Positions 1-11,785 of a stretch of 64,000 nucleotides of DNA are shown in pieces; positions within the stretch are counted from its first letter, which is position 1; the number at the start of each line of letters is the position of its first letter. The stretch is from assembly GCA_940337035.1 (NCBI GenBank), contig OW679197.1, forward strand, positions 42,476,466 to 42,540,465, written 5' to 3'. Origin of the DNA: Agriotes lineatus. Its lineage: Eukaryota > Arthropoda > Insecta > Coleoptera > Elateridae. The position numbers and the translations under genes are program-made. Below the pieces are notes generated by a model. That model did no database searches and was not told where the DNA came from. It was given only the letters and a program-made list of their open reading frames with translations.

Positions 1-45
1 GCGAACGTTGCTTAACTCTCGAGACTGTTTGACCAGTCCTTGGAG
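1..45 (-). other. Short 5S rRNA-like fragment at window edge
   Basis: Read on the minus strand, positions 5-30 contain GAGAGTTAAGCAACG. This resembles the box A region of eukaryotic 5S rRNA and the better 5S-like match near 1870. The match is short and cut by the window edge, so it could be chance. Confidence 0.25.
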
Positions 46-334
46 CATGCGGCTATGCAACCACATGTTTAAATACTATGTATATCTAATTAAATATACA
101 TTGAGATAAAATTACGTTCTACTAAAAATACCTTTTAACAACAAATTAATAGTAAAAATGTTATTAACACAGTAGGTGTCGAGCGTAATTTTTTATTTTT
201 CAAATTGATGGTTACTTGCCTCGTCTAAAAGACGAAGAAATCATTGCAATCGTGAATAATTTACCTTCCTAGAGTTTTTCGGACCTTCACGTTTCAGAGT
301 CCCTAGATGACGAAAAACATATTTTCATAATTAC

Positions 335-386
335 GTCTGTCGGTCTGTCTATGCGTCTGCCCGCCTGTCTGTTCGTCTGTCCGTCA
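335..386. repeat. Degenerate GTCT-rich microsatellite
   Basis: A run of imperfect GTCT/GTCC tetramers (GTCTGTCGGTCTGTCTATGC and onward). A similar short GTCT-rich run occurs at about 31851-31875. No coding content. Confidence 0.55.
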
Positions 387-660
387 CATGAATTCGATAT
401 TTTGCATGCGGATTATATAGCTACCTGACTCGAAACCCAATATACATTCGGTCAAAGATATGTAGGATAATCACCTTAACAAAATAAAATGTTTGTTTAT
501 TTTTGCATTAACTGAGGAAAAGATAAAAGTAATAATTTACCCATAGCTCTGCTTTTACCCTTCACGGAAATGAGACCCAACAGATACAGGGTGAACATTA
601 CAAATTGGACAGCAATCTATAGCATGTTTATAACGTAGTTAGAAGCGTATATAATAAGCA

Positions 661-790
661 CCCGGTCGTGGCGCAACGGTTCAACCCACGAAAGCGTATG
701 GCTCGCAGCTGCGAGCTTGAATTCGCATCCTAATAGCTCTTTCAGGAGCTGAAATCCCAAATTCGAATCCCATTGGTTGCATCTATTTTT
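661..790 (+). repeat. tRNA-like (possible SINE) relic
   Basis: Positions 668-678 (TGGCGCAACGG) fit the tRNA box A consensus. Two box-B-like stretches follow (GAATTCGCATCC near 720 and ATTCGAATCCC near 760). The whole does not fold into a normal tRNA with a 7-bp acceptor stem and no flanking duplication was seen. A decayed tRNA-derived SINE is the most likely reading; chance box matches remain possible. Confidence 0.38.
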
Positions 791-1719
791 ATTTGCAAAT
801 TGATTTAGTACACATTACCAAGTCTTATTGTTTCAGTATTATTAGGATAGATGTCAAGAATATTTGAACATCCCGTTAATGGAAATGCAGTATTTTATGG
901 ATACTGAAATGTTTATGATACTATATCAATGTATTGATTGAAATTTAGGGAAAAGGCACTGTTAAGATTTAAAATCTACAATGTCTAAAAATGGGGTTAA
1001 TTTAAATTATAAATTGTTGTGATAATGATAAAAGAGTGTATTATTGATGCTGAATTTATTTCTGGTAGTGTTTATAACCTAATAAAGACCACTATGGTCA
1101 ACTTTTGTCCCAAATCTAAGGCGCACAGCATAAAAATATTTCGTGGTCCCATGAGAGCAGCATGGTGCCAGACGAAAAATCTTGCTTGTCCCATGGGTCT
1201 AGCATGGCGTTCAACGTGTTAAGTAACTGTTTTCCAACGTCTTTTCTCAGTAGGAGTAGAATTAGGGAAATACAGTTGGCGATAACGTCCACATGAAAGA
1301 ATGCATACTACGAGACTGGCTAACATATACAAATAGAATCATTTATATATTTCTACATATAAAGTACTGGAAATTCCTTGGTTACCTAATATTGGTAATG
1401 GTGACAAATTATTATTGCAAATGGTAAATTTTAAAATACGTGTTACAGGTCACAGAAACTAGATTGAGTCTCAAGGTGGGTCATGAAAGGCGCTGTGATC
1501 ATATTTGATGAATTGGCAATATGTGTAAAGTTGTCAAACATAGAAAGTTTGGTTACATTTTAAATGACAAGTAATCAGTAACGGTGGGTAGAGGGATTTC
1601 GTTTGCGCAGTGACTAACGTCACATGACAGATTCTTTGTGTTTGAAAGTGAGAAAATAGCTGTTTATTTATTTCGCACTCAGCCAACAGCCGTTAGGCCA
1701 ATTATAGGCGTCGCTGTGC

Positions 1720-1960
1720 AGTTATGAGGACTTCCAACCCCACTAACGACTGTCATGATGTTGTATGACCGCCGGGACCAACTTTTTTCCGTGATAGCCG
1801 TACCACGAGGCGCCGAGAGATGCAGCCGTGGAACTCCCATCCAAGTTCTGACCAGAGACAGCGTTGCTTAACTCTGCTGATCGAACGTGGACGCTTGTTC
1901 AAGCTACACCACTCGGGACCCCCTGTTGTTGGGATAGAAGGTTTAGCAGAGCCTAGTTGT
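1720..1960 (-). repeat. 5S rRNA-like sequence, possible SINE3-type element
   Basis: On the minus strand, positions about 1935-1810 align by eye with the internal promoter half of 5S rRNA: GATCAGCAGAGTTAAGCAAC matches the box A/intermediate region and TCAGAACTTGGATGGGAG matches box C. The sequence starts with CCCAACAAC, similar to the 5S 5' end. It continues past the 5S part (to about 1720) with GC-rich DNA unrelated to 5S. That is the plan of a 5S-headed SINE; a 5S pseudogene is the alternative. There is no sign of a functional 5S gene (no full 3' stem, no obvious T-run terminator). Confidence 0.5.
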
Positions 1961-4388
1961 TCAACGTAACACAATTATTTCCGCAATCCCTTTAAGATTC
2001 AGGAACTGATAATACACCATACCCCAATGTTGCGTACGCCTCTGATTTATTGTGTCATTTAGGTTAAATAAGGTTAACAATTGAATGTCAATATGATAGG
2101 TGTCAAAAGTGTCACCAATACAAAACTTGGAAATTACTAGATTCTAACATTAGTTCCGATTTTCACCGCGTCTCAATCTAGATTCTGTAACCTGTACTAG
2201 AAATAAAACAAATTTGAAGTTGTAGTTAATATTTGTGTTGGACCACACCTTGGAAACTAAATTGTGTCAATGGTTTTGAATTTTCAAAAAATGTGTGCTA
2301 AATCACTTGCAGTTCAAATTGAGTAATATTTGAAAGGAAACTAACTAGTCAAGATGGAATACATTTTACATAAGATTTTAAATATATCGAAAGAATTTAA
2401 CAGTTTGGAAGAAGAAAATAAGAAAAAATCTGTAACGGGCTTTACACGGAACCTCCCTCGCAAGTGGAAGTTTTTATTAGTTTTTATTCGATTAAAACAA
2501 AATTTTCCTGAAAAGTAGAACACATTATGGTTTACTTGTGGCCAAACCATTCCACATCTTTAAATGTAAAGCCACCTGGGATATAAAAATAAATGAACTG
2601 AACTTGGATAAATTTTAAGTCCGAAAATATCATTATAACGAGTTTCTGCGTTATGAAAAGCGTGCAGTGACAATTTTGTTTTAAACAAAATGTGAACCGT
2701 TAAGTAGTTGTCAATCAATTTCTAATTTCATTTTTGTTTCTTCCAAGTTTTTTATACAAAATTACAGTATTTTTTATTAAATTTAGGAGTTTTTTAATTT
2801 AAGCTTAAGCTGTTATTAGTAAAATTTAGCGATAAAAATACTGAATATTATTGTTTTCATTGACTTGATTTAAATGGTGTATTGTGTCTTACTAGTACAT
2901 TATTTATTCTTTGTACCTGTGATAGGAAATCCATACATAACCATGCAGATACCAACCAAGGCATTATAATTCATAACGCCCGCTTATCATTAGCTTCAAA
3001 TTTCTGATCTATTACGTACCTCGATGCGTCGCGTCGGTGAGATCACAGTGATAGGTGATCATCCATGGTACATAAATAACTATTTTTGGTCACAAGCAGA
3101 CTATAATGTATTATATAATTAAGTAAAATTTAAAGACTAAAAAAGGTGAAACACACTGTAGAATACGAAATGTAAAACAAATTTTTAAATTTTTTAACTG
3201 TACATCAAATAGCATTTAATCGAATTCTTTAACAACATACTTGTTAAAACTGTGATGCAATTGTGTACATTTTATTAACATTAAAAAGTAATTATCACCT
3301 TATTGGACATGTTCTTCACTTTTTTTAGATTTGCAAGAAGTTCATTTATTTAACGTTTTTACTAACACTTATATTGCAAGAAATTTAATAAATGGTCGAG
3401 TTTTTAAATTACTTTTATAAGCTGCTACCAACCTAAAGAATTAATCAAAAAATGGATAGTATTCCAAAAATACCCCTCCAAACAGAACTGCTGTTCCAAA
3501 GGCTTATAAATATTAACGTATCAATAGCGATTTTTTACCTGCGAAGTTATTTTTGGCTACTCGTCTGAAGAACACATCTGGCTACACTACAGGCTATTTA
3601 TACCCGTCATTTAAGTTCGTCTAGTTCTTTTTGCTTAAGTTTTAATAACTCGTCTAAGTAAATTTCTGAATTCCAGCGGTGGCATCCACTTCGTATTTTC
3701 GCCCGGAAGGTCACACACCTCTCTTTATTGTTGAGGAACTAGGCCTATAGGTAGTAAAAGTATTCGAAACGCCTTTTAATTTTGGTTATTTTCCAGAAAC
3801 ACACCTTCCATTGGAATCACACTTCAAGTATGGTTTTTACGGGGTAGTTTTTTTTTACATTTTTATGTCTGTAGTGGCTGCAGTGAACATTCACTTCCCT
3901 GTTGTTACTCAAAGATGAAGGAGATCAGAAACTAAAAGCTTTCTGTGTCTTTTTTCGACAGTGTTAGTTACCGCAAATAAACAAGTTTATCCAAAAACTA
4001 CAAAAACATCATAAATGATTCAAGACCACGTTATCAGTGACATTTGGGGATTTAGGGAATTTACTGGTTTAATGTTGCATGAAAGCACCGATTTAACATT
4101 TTCGAGTATTGACGTTTTGAACTCTCATTTTGTGTTAGTTCTCTTTTTTGACACTAATTTTTTCCTTTGCAGTAACAACATTTAGTGCTAAGTGTTTCTG
4201 GCAAGTAGCTTCGTATGATATGTTAATGATTTAATAGTAATACATGGCACGTCTTTGTTTCTATCAAATCTAGTTTTCTAATCATTCTTGCTATATGACG
4301 CGGCTTTTAATATTTTTCGATGTCGCTGTATGTACCTACTTATAATCTTTGATGACTAATCCGCCAACTTAACTTACAGCCCGTCTTA
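1961..4388. other. AT-rich region without recognisable gene
   Basis: Only short chance ORFs are present and none resembles a known family. A slightly GC-richer patch near 3010-3070 (GATGCGTCGCGTCGG) and one near 3670-3730 stand out, but neither has ORF support. Confidence 0.5.
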
Positions 4389-4390
4389 TA

Positions 4391-4550
4391 AAGGTCACTA
4401 ATCTGACGTTAACCTTAATTCCCTGTTAAAATAAACAAAAGCGCATCAAAATTTGTTTACCAATGAATAAAATGTCATAAGTACTAACGTTTTGATGCGC
4501 TTTTGTTTATTTTAACAGCGAATTAAAGTTAACGTCAGATTAGTGGCTTT
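4391..4550. mobile_element. MITE with about 60-bp terminal inverted repeats and TA duplication
   Basis: Positions 4391-4451 and 4490-4550 are inverted copies with only a few mismatches; both contain AACAAAAGCGCATCAAAA. The ends read AAGGTCACTAATC and AAAGCCACTAATC. TA dinucleotides at 4389-4390 and 4551-4552 fit a TA target duplication as made by Tc1/mariner-type transposases. The loop is only about 38 bp with no coding, so this is a non-autonomous element. Confidence 0.75.
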
Positions 4551-4580
4551 TATTTTTGTATGTATTTATCAACCTGAATA

Positions 4581-5175
4581 TACGAGGAGGTACTGATAAA
4601 TAGTTGACCTAGCCTAAAAGAAAAGTACATATATTCAAAGTAAGATACATTTAACTAGTATAGTCACCCTTCAATTCCATGCAATTAACAAGGCGTTTAT
4701 AAAGTAACCCAGGTCTCTACGGTATCCATTATCAACTCGTTTGATATAAATCTTCCTCCTTTTAAGGCTTTGTCAAGTTATTGGAATTGGCAATCATCTG
4801 AACAGGCAATGTAAGCAGTATGTGGTGGTTTCTGCATGGTAATAAATTATTTGTGCGTCGGTGCGTTATCTTGCAAAACTACATGGATTTTGAAAGTTTT
4901 CCACTTCGTGTTTCCACAAGACTTCTGCAAATGCATTTTCTTGGGAAGAGAAGAACGAGAACGATTCCACTGTTTGGATATTTCTTTTGTCTCTGGGCTA
5001 TAATAATGGATCAAAGTTTTGTCCACTGTTAACAACTTGATCCAAAAAGTTTGACATACTGTCTTTAAATTGGCTGCAGATTGATCTGCATATTGTTACT
5101 TTCATTCAATTTTGATCATCGTTCAGGGATTTGGGTTCCATATTGCTTATAGTTTCCTCATGCCCAACACCGCTA
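4581..5175 (-). pseudogene. mariner-family transposase relic
   Basis: Minus-strand translation around 5035-4850 gives VDKTLIHYYSPETKEISKQW, the mariner stretch around the first catalytic Asp (usual form DETWIHYYSPETK). It is followed by LQDNAPTHK, the second catalytic Asp block of the DDD34D triad. Farther down (about 4775-4720) LDKALKGGRF resembles the C-terminal region. The TACGAGGAGGTACTGA stretch at 4581-4596 looks like a mariner 3' inverted repeat; its 5' partner was not found. The spacing between motifs is compressed and stops and frameshifts occur, so the gene is dead. It would have encoded a cut-and-paste transposase. Confidence 0.72.
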
Positions 5176-6793
5176 AAACATCACAACCCAGTTTTTTTTA
5201 TGGTGGTATAGGAAGGACACTGAATATTAACAACCATCCCTTCAACAAATTTTCTTCCGAAGTAGCTTCTTAGAAAAATCATAATTTCAAAACGCCTCCA
5301 CTGTTTGGTCTCAAATTTTACACTTCTTACTGTCAAAGCTTGTACTTATTTTCATAGTAAAGGAAATTACTTTTGTTTATTAGCAATGACCAAGACCAGT
5401 TATTTATCAATACTTCATCGTATGCCTGTACATATTTTGTGTTTTTTATTGTCGAAAGTCACTTTTGTAAAAAAAAATAAACTACATTTTCTTAACGCAG
5501 AGAAAATTGAAATTTGATTTTTGCCTGTGACTGAGATATTTTACTAAAATTTATATAATTCTATAAATTTGTTTTGCTTCTGATAAATTCAACTGTTCTT
5601 TTTCAATATCAATATTTCTAGAGGTGCAAAATGGATAATTAATCCCCAGTTTTCAATCATGTTTAATGTTAATTTAACAAAACATTATAACTTTTGTTTT
5701 TAATTATTATTCTCTCGAAATTAAAGTTAAGTGATTTATGTAAAAATTTTATGTGCAAACTAAACTTTTGTACATTTCGACTCTTAAACGTCATATAATA
5801 GCTGATAATATTACTTCGAACTTATTGAATTTAGTATAACTGTGCGCTTTTACATAGTTAAAAATGTTAAGTTTAGTTACCATTAAAATATTTATTACCT
5901 ACAGGTGAATGAATGTGTTTGGCATTTTAACAGCTCACAAAATACAAGTCAAAATAAAATTTTACGAGTACAGATGGTAACAATTTACTACTTGTTCTAT
6001 GGTTTGTATCTGTCTGGCAAATATTTGTTTTGCTATGAGTGTGGAGTAAACCTATTAGAACTTTATAAAATACCCGTTGTTATAGACAAGGGCTTTAATG
6101 CAGCTTAGAAGCACAGCTTACCTTCGTTATTTAATCCTACACGTCTCTCGACATAAACAAACACTTTTGTGTATCACATTCGCAAGCTTGAAATTATGAT
6201 TCGCTGTGGACAAAGAAATACTTCGCCCGAGTTTTTACAGCGTCAAAATTAGAACTTTTCAGAAAAATTATGGCGGGCATAAAATTTCTCACTAACCTGC
6301 AGTTCGCGCGAAGTCAAAACATTAAAATCCAGACAGCAGTTTCAAGATTATTTCTGCTTTGTTTTATGAGCAGGCAACACGACTTTTTATTATTCCTTTT
6401 GGATATTTCGGCTGCGCGTTCCTGCAGCCCAAGTCGCTCAGGAACACAATAATGCCAATGTTTGTGTATAGCTCGTTAGGTGTGTGGATGTGGGAGCTTT
6501 CCGCATTTGAATTCCATTGTGAATAGACATAAATAAAACATCAGCTGTCAACAGGCCTCTTCCCATATACGGGACAAGATGCATTCTATTGTAATCTTGC
6601 GAAATATGTCAACAACTCACCTGGGCATAAACATCGCCTTAATAAGTACAGACTTCAAAGAATCCAATTTGAGTTATTTACATTATTAGACCATGTTTTA
6701 GATTCGATGTAGATTTGCTTAAGAAACCGATTGAAAACATGTGGAAAAAGGAATATTGCATATTTGGTTGCAAGAAAATATATTTAAAACATG
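5176..6793. other. Non-coding stretch, nothing recognised
   Basis: Several ORFs of 60-70 codons are present, but none resembles a known protein. A patch near 6260-6560 is closer to 45 percent GC and could be host regulatory DNA; there is no direct evidence. Confidence 0.4.
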
Positions 6794-6887
6794 TAATAGC
6801 TATTTATGTTACAAGTGCTAAAAGTTGACGTGTCTCGTGCATAAACGACTTTTAGCACGCGTTGCATACAATATTTTATCTACGACC
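6794..6887 (+). repeat. Short foldback element, family A-F copy A
   Basis: Starts TAATAGCTATTTATG and ends GCATACAATATTTTATCTACG. Inner arms GTGCTAAAAGT and ACTTTTAGCAC pair, with tip TGTCTCGTGC. Ends and plan match the longer foldbacks near 11.0, 38.2 and 55.9 kb. No coding. Confidence 0.55.
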
Positions 6888-6899
6888 TTAATTTTACTG

Positions 6900-7290
6900 T
6901 TATTAATCCATAAATATCGATTTAACAAAGGTTTGCATCTACGACACTTCTAATTTATGTCATAATAAACAGTAGCCCATGCCACGCGGGGGAATGTTTG
7001 CGAAGCCAGTACTGTCAAGGTCAGTTACGAAATGTAATTATTAATACTCCACATCTGACTGTATTCATTACATAACGCTTTAATTATTTCAAAAACACTT
7101 TTCCTGAAGCAACTTTACAACTTCACTTTCGAAATTGTAGTTTTACAACCTGACTTTTAGCACATGGGCTAAAAGTAAACAGTTGATTTCTTTAACCACG
7201 GTAAACTATAAAACGTCACTTTTAGTGAAACAAGCTAGCGCTAAAAGGCATACTTTTAGTGGTGGTCGTAGATAAAAATAGTTACATGCT
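6900..7290. repeat. Cluster of CTTTTAG/CTAAAAG hairpins
   Basis: The heptamer CTTTTAG or its complement occurs repeatedly in both orientations (about 7156, 7169, 7217, 7240, 7251, plus 6816 and 6851 in the preceding element), forming several small hairpins. GGTCGTAGATAAAAATA at 7264-7280 is the inverse of the TATTTTATCTACGACC end at 6873-6887. Probably a decayed foldback unit. Confidence 0.4.
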
Positions 7291-7339
7291 TCAAATTTCA
7301 TTTTAATTAACTTGGCATTTCTCTATTCTTCGTCTTCAC

Positions 7340-9480
7340 TTCCGGCAGTAGGAACATTTGCCTGTTCCGACTTCACTTTCTTGTATAAGACTACCTTTTT
7401 CAGGGTCTACGCACATCTCTTCTTCCCAACGGACAGTATTGCAACATCATCCTAGATACTCTTTCTGGATGGATTTGGATAACATGATATTTCCACCTAT
7501 TTCTGTACTCTATTATTTCGTCATTGATGTAGATTTGTAACTCTTCCCTGTTACTTTTATTTCTTTTCCTATCGGCTTTTGTACATTTCGGCTGTCTGTA
7601 TTTTACTTTTCTCTTTTGTTGTAGTAATACACATTCACTACCGTATGTCAATACTGGCACTTCCATGGTTTAGTAGTACCTTATATTTGATTCCTTTCCT
7701 ATTTTACTTTAAGTTTTCTATTAATTGTGCCACATTTTTTAATTTTTTTTCAACGCGCTTGTAACTATATGTAATGTCACTGCTTATATATATAGTTCAA
7801 ATGGGATGCCTGTTCTAGCGCAGTGTGGATCTACTACTATTTTTGATGCAATTATGTGTTTCCCATAAAAATCCTTCGTCCTGATTTAGTAATCTTCGCA
7901 TAGTAAAAGCAGGTTGTAGAGAGACCTTTGTAGATCTTCCTATTTTTTTAAACTATTTTGAAATCGTTTGTCTACAAAATTAAAATTAGATATCAATGAT
8001 TGTTACGTTCATTTTGACAAAAGTATATATTTTTTGCTTTATTTCCTAACCTTAGCCCTAGTGATTTACTTCACCTTAGTTTTCCCTAGTAGTAGTTATG
8101 TTTGGTTTGGATTTCCGCATTGCCCCCTCCTCGAGTAATGTGATGCTTCCTGATTCTGTTAGTTCTCTCTGAAAGCACTATTTTAAATAACTAGCCCTGG
8201 AAATTTATCTGGTTGAAAACGGAAGTGATTATTTTGACGTTTTGGATGTTAGGGATTTTTAGTCAATTTATCGAAATAGTATTCCTGCTTTCCCTCATGT
8301 GTGACTTTATTTACAAAGTCACTTCCGTCCTTACATTATTTGGCTTATCTGATCGAATTTGTGCGATATTGTGTACTGTCTTAGCTTTTTAGGCGTTTTT
8401 TTGTTGAATTTTGCGTATCGTCTACTTTAATTCGTGCTGTTATTCGTTTTGCCGCCGTGAGTTCTAGCGCTCTGGCATAGTAACTTACTTATGCGGTCGG
8501 GTTTTCTAGGGTTATTTCCTCCCACTGTGTTGGTGAAATGGTTTATCAGCTCCCACTACTGACTTATCGGTTTAGTTTTGGTTTTCAATCATACTTGCGG
8601 ACTGAGCTCGTAAAAACAAAACATTACAATTAATCGTGCCTCGCTCTTTATGAGAGATTTGTAATTGAGTATTCTTATCGTTTATTAGAATCTGGAAAAT
8701 ACACCATCTGGTGATTCTAATAGAGAAAGTTTTCTTTTTCTGGCGAGTCCTGTCGTGAAGCAAATGCTGACAATTTGCCCTTGCAAACTTTTCATTCCAT
8801 TTTAGATAGTTTGATAAGTAAGTACCCCTTTATTACTTTACCTGGGACTGGACATGAATCGCTAAGCTGATTTACACCTAAAGTAAGCTTTTCTGAATCC
8901 ACTCATCGTCTCTCGGTATTTTTATCAGTCAGAGCCCTCTTATGTAATGATATTACCTTTGCTATCTGCCATTCTGCAAGAATTTCACATGCATTTATTA
9001 AATGCTATTCTTAATTTTTTAGAGCGAGTCGTAGTTCTTCTATAGTAATAGACTCAACTGACAGATTTATATCGTCGACTTCGTTGTTTATCGAATTGTC
9101 GTTTTGGGTAATTTTTTTATTATTTGATAAAGCTGTTCTATGTTCTAGCTGGGTTGACAGTTCACATTTAATTTTGCTATATATTTTTTTCTGTGCTATT
9201 GAGAACCTTTAGCATTTTTTAAGCGACCCTCTGTTTCCCATGTATGTCGTTTTTTATGCCACTGACTAGTCATCTGTTTTATAGATACTATAGTTGCGTT
9301 TCTTTTTTCTTTCATGGCTTTTTAATTCCCTCGTTACATATACGAAGCCTTCTTGTTAACTGCTTCACTCGCTGTTTTTTATGTTTTTCAATTCTCTTTC
9401 AATTTCAACGTTGCTATGGGTTTATATTAACTATTCGTGTAGTGTCGTTTCATATAAATATTCGACGTTCTCGTGTGTCA
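7340..9480 (-). pseudogene. Decayed non-LTR retrotransposon ORF2 (RTE-like RT)
   Basis: The minus strand carries scattered but recognisable pieces in the expected order. A linker before the RT lies near 9480-9200. ESITIEELRLALKN (about 9060-9015) is the usual lead-in to RT motif 1, followed by ILAEWQIAKVISLHK (about 8980-8935). EDLQRSLYNL (about 7950-7920) is the segment just after the catalytic YADD. VPVLTYGSEC and GRRDVRRP (7660-7400) are the conserved C-terminal end of insect endonuclease-reverse-transcriptase proteins. The stretch 8000-8900 is unreadable, and the YADD box itself was not found. Stops and frameshifts throughout; non-functional. The RTE-like clade label is from memory. Confidence 0.6.
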
Positions 9481-9877
9481 GAAGATAAATTTTAAATAAT
9501 TGTCCTTTTTTGATTGTGCTTCTGGCATGCTCGTTTTTCCATTTCGTTAACTGAGTAATAGTAGTTACTGAAAGATAGTGATTAGAGTAGATATCACTAC
9601 CTCTCTATACTTGTACGTTTTTTACAAAAATTTTCATTCTATGATTTGATGTATCGAAATCAATAATGGTCAACAGGTCTTGTTAATCAGATGTAATTAA
9701 ATATGTCTTTCTTCATAAAGAGAGGGCTAATTTTATTTTTAACTAATTAAAGATCGAAACTTTTTTTAGTTCGTATTCATTGTTATTAACTTCTACTATC
9801 CCCGGAATATGATCGCTCCAACTCTAGCGTGGTATTAGATAGTTGCCTCTATATAATTATCACATATAATCCCATAA

Positions 9878-10013
9878 GAGCATTAATTCTTTCCGGAAAT
9901 TTTTTTGAGTGCGTTCCAACAACGTCGTATTAATTTGCCCGAGCGGGACGCGAGGGCAAATTAGGACGTTGTTGAATGCACGAAAAATAATTTCCGGATA
10001 TGAATTAATGCTC
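9878..10013. repeat. Near-perfect 136-bp palindrome
   Basis: GAGCATTAATTC at 9878 is inverted at 10002-10013. The arms run through TTCCGGAAAT and CAACAACGTC to a GC-rich tip GCCCGAGCGGGACGCGAGGG. It would extrude or fold as one long hairpin. Plan and tip recall the foldback family described elsewhere in the window, but the outer ends are not clearly the same. Confidence 0.75.
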
Positions 10014-10386
10014 GAATGCAGATTCGGTAAGAAAATCGTAACGACAGAAACCCTCAAAGTTAGGATGGTCTACCTACAAAAAATTTCCAAAAAATTTTTT
10101 TGTTGTCTTGGATACGGCTCGTGAACTAATTTTTCTATTGGTCATTAATGAGTGTCGTACGATTTTCAATTATATTTTGTAATTTCTTGGCGAAAATGTC
10201 CGTTTCTTCTTCTACGACGTATATTCCGATAACCGACATGTATCACATTTAATTAATTATAATTTCAGCATCACAACGGGCACGTTTATTTTGTAGCACC
10301 CCACTGTAGATCGTTACATCATTTTTTCACGGTTCAGAATTTCGATACAATACGATAAGGATGCGACCGTCGACATTTTAAAATAT

Positions 10387-10529
10387 AATAAATATTATAC
10401 ACCAAGTGAATTAAACATATGTTTATTCACGAAAAGATGTTGACATCACGAGCACGTAGTGAGAGTGAGATCATATCTTTGAGTTAATAAATGTTTAATT
10501 CGCGTGGCGTATATATGTACTGACGAAAT
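10387..10529. repeat. Foldback element, family A-F copy B
   Basis: TATACACCAAGTGAATTAAA on the left pairs with TTTAATTCGCGTGGCGTATA on the right. The tip is CACGAGCACGTAGTGAGAGT. About 143 bp, the same size class as the other copies. More diverged at its ends than copies C, E and F. Confidence 0.6.
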
Positions 10530-10690
10530 TTTGTATAAAATTTTAAAAATATTCAAATTAAGATATAAATTTGCACATTCATCGTCGATTTGATCTAAAT
10601 TTTAGTAATTATATATTACACATTACAAAGAGAAAGAATAATTGAATGTAAATATTTGTAGAAATAATAAAAATATGTTGTTCTTCATTG

Positions 10691-10768
10691 AAACTTTTTT
10701 AATTCTCTAGTGATTTAAACTTTTTTAATTCTCTAGTGAATTAAACTTTTTTAATTCTCTTGTGAATT
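10691..10768. repeat. 26-bp tandem repeat, three copies
   Basis: Three consecutive units begin AAACTTTTTTAATTCTC, differing at one or two positions (CTAGTGATTT, CTAGTGAATT, CTTGTGAATT). No coding. Lies between two palindromes. Confidence 0.85.
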
Positions 10769-10963
10769 AAAACAATTTTTTCTACTCATGATATTGAAAT
10801 CAGGCATTTTTACATTGATTCCGGTGATTAAAATTGCATTTCAACCACTAGAGATTGAAATGTTCCGACTACCGCGATTTCAAACTGTTTGACATGCAAT
10901 TGTTGACAAGTGAAATGTCACTTTATGTTTAATTTTTTCCAAAGTGCATTAATTTGTTAAAAT

Positions 10964-11107
10964 TCGTAGAAAAAATAGTATATGCAACTCGTGGCTGATA
11001 AAATTTCACCGTCTCGAGTTACTTCTTTCAACTCGCTTCGCTCGTTGAAAAAACCACTCTCAACGTTGAAATTTTATTTCAACCACTTGTCCCATAATAT
11101 ACTATTA
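10964..11107 (-). repeat. Foldback element, family A-F copy C
   Basis: Begins TCGTAGAAAAAATAGTATAT and ends CATAATATACTATTA. Arms containing TGATAAAATTTCA and TGAAATTTTATTTCA pair; the tip is CTCGCTTCGCTCG. 144 bp. In reverse orientation its ends match copies E and F. No coding. Confidence 0.7.
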
Positions 11108-11418
11108 TTTCACTTGTGAATCATAGACAGTTTATGAAGGTTGTTATGGAGTTAATAATGTCACTTTAAACTGTCAAAATTGAATAAAAATAATTATTTT
11201 TGTATCTAGACTTCCAAATATTACTTCTACGTTCGAAAATGAGAGATTTTTGGCGAGACAAAAAATCATTTAGCATTCGGGATACAAGCAATTAATATTT
11301 AAAAAATGGGAATTTATTTGATAGTTTATGAGTAATTATAACATGTGTGTCATTGTGATATTAGAACTCTTAACTTATATATTGTATGAAACTGAATAAT
11401 TAATTAACTATAGTAAGT

Positions 11419-11432
11419 ATATTAATATTGTT
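11419..11432. repeat. SINE target-site duplication, left
   Basis: ATATTAATATTGTT, repeated exactly at 11772-11785 on the other side of the SINE. Confidence 0.75.
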
Positions 11433-11771
11433 GTAGAAGCCGCATAGCTCAGTTGGGAAAGCGCTAGGCCTGCATTAAGCAAGTCCTCGGTTAGAATCCC
11501 ACTGGGGCCGGAATTTTTCCGCAGCCTTGGTAATTGTAAGCGGGCTCGTTGAGACCATTCACAGTTGGGCATCAAATTAACTGTGCTCTACTCAGAACGA
11601 CAAACCTAAGAGATAGAGTAACAAGGTCAACACATCATGAAGACACACAGCGCACACAATGGTTGCTGCGCAAGCACAAAAGGCGCTCTCCAACTCTGTA
11701 ACCCGAATCCGGGGCAAGTTGAGCATTTTACCGCCAGACGCGGTACCAGGTTACAGATAATCCATACATAC
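11433..11771 (+). mobile_element. tRNA-derived SINE with 14-bp target-site duplication
   Basis: The head (from about 11439, GCCGCATAGCTCAGTTGGGA) carries a clear pol III box A (TAGCTCAGTTGGG) and box B (GGTTAGAATCC at about 11491-11501). The tRNA-like part is followed by about 260 bp of non-tRNA body rich in CA and ending near CATACATAC. The 14-bp sequence ATATTAATATTGTT directly flanks the element on both sides (11419-11432 and 11772-11785), fixing its boundaries to 339 bp. Non-coding; it would depend on a LINE for mobility. The short ORF inside it is chance. Confidence 0.8.
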
Positions 11772-11785
11772 ATATTAATATTGTT
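11772..11785. repeat. SINE target-site duplication, right
   Basis: Second copy of ATATTAATATTGTT. Confidence 0.75.

Noticed and set aside
661..790. Functional tRNA gene
   Set aside because: Box A and B are present, but there is no pairing acceptor stem and no proper anticodon arm.
1760..1960. Functional 5S rRNA gene
   Set aside because: The 5' and 3' stem strands do not pair and the 3' part is replaced by unrelated sequence.
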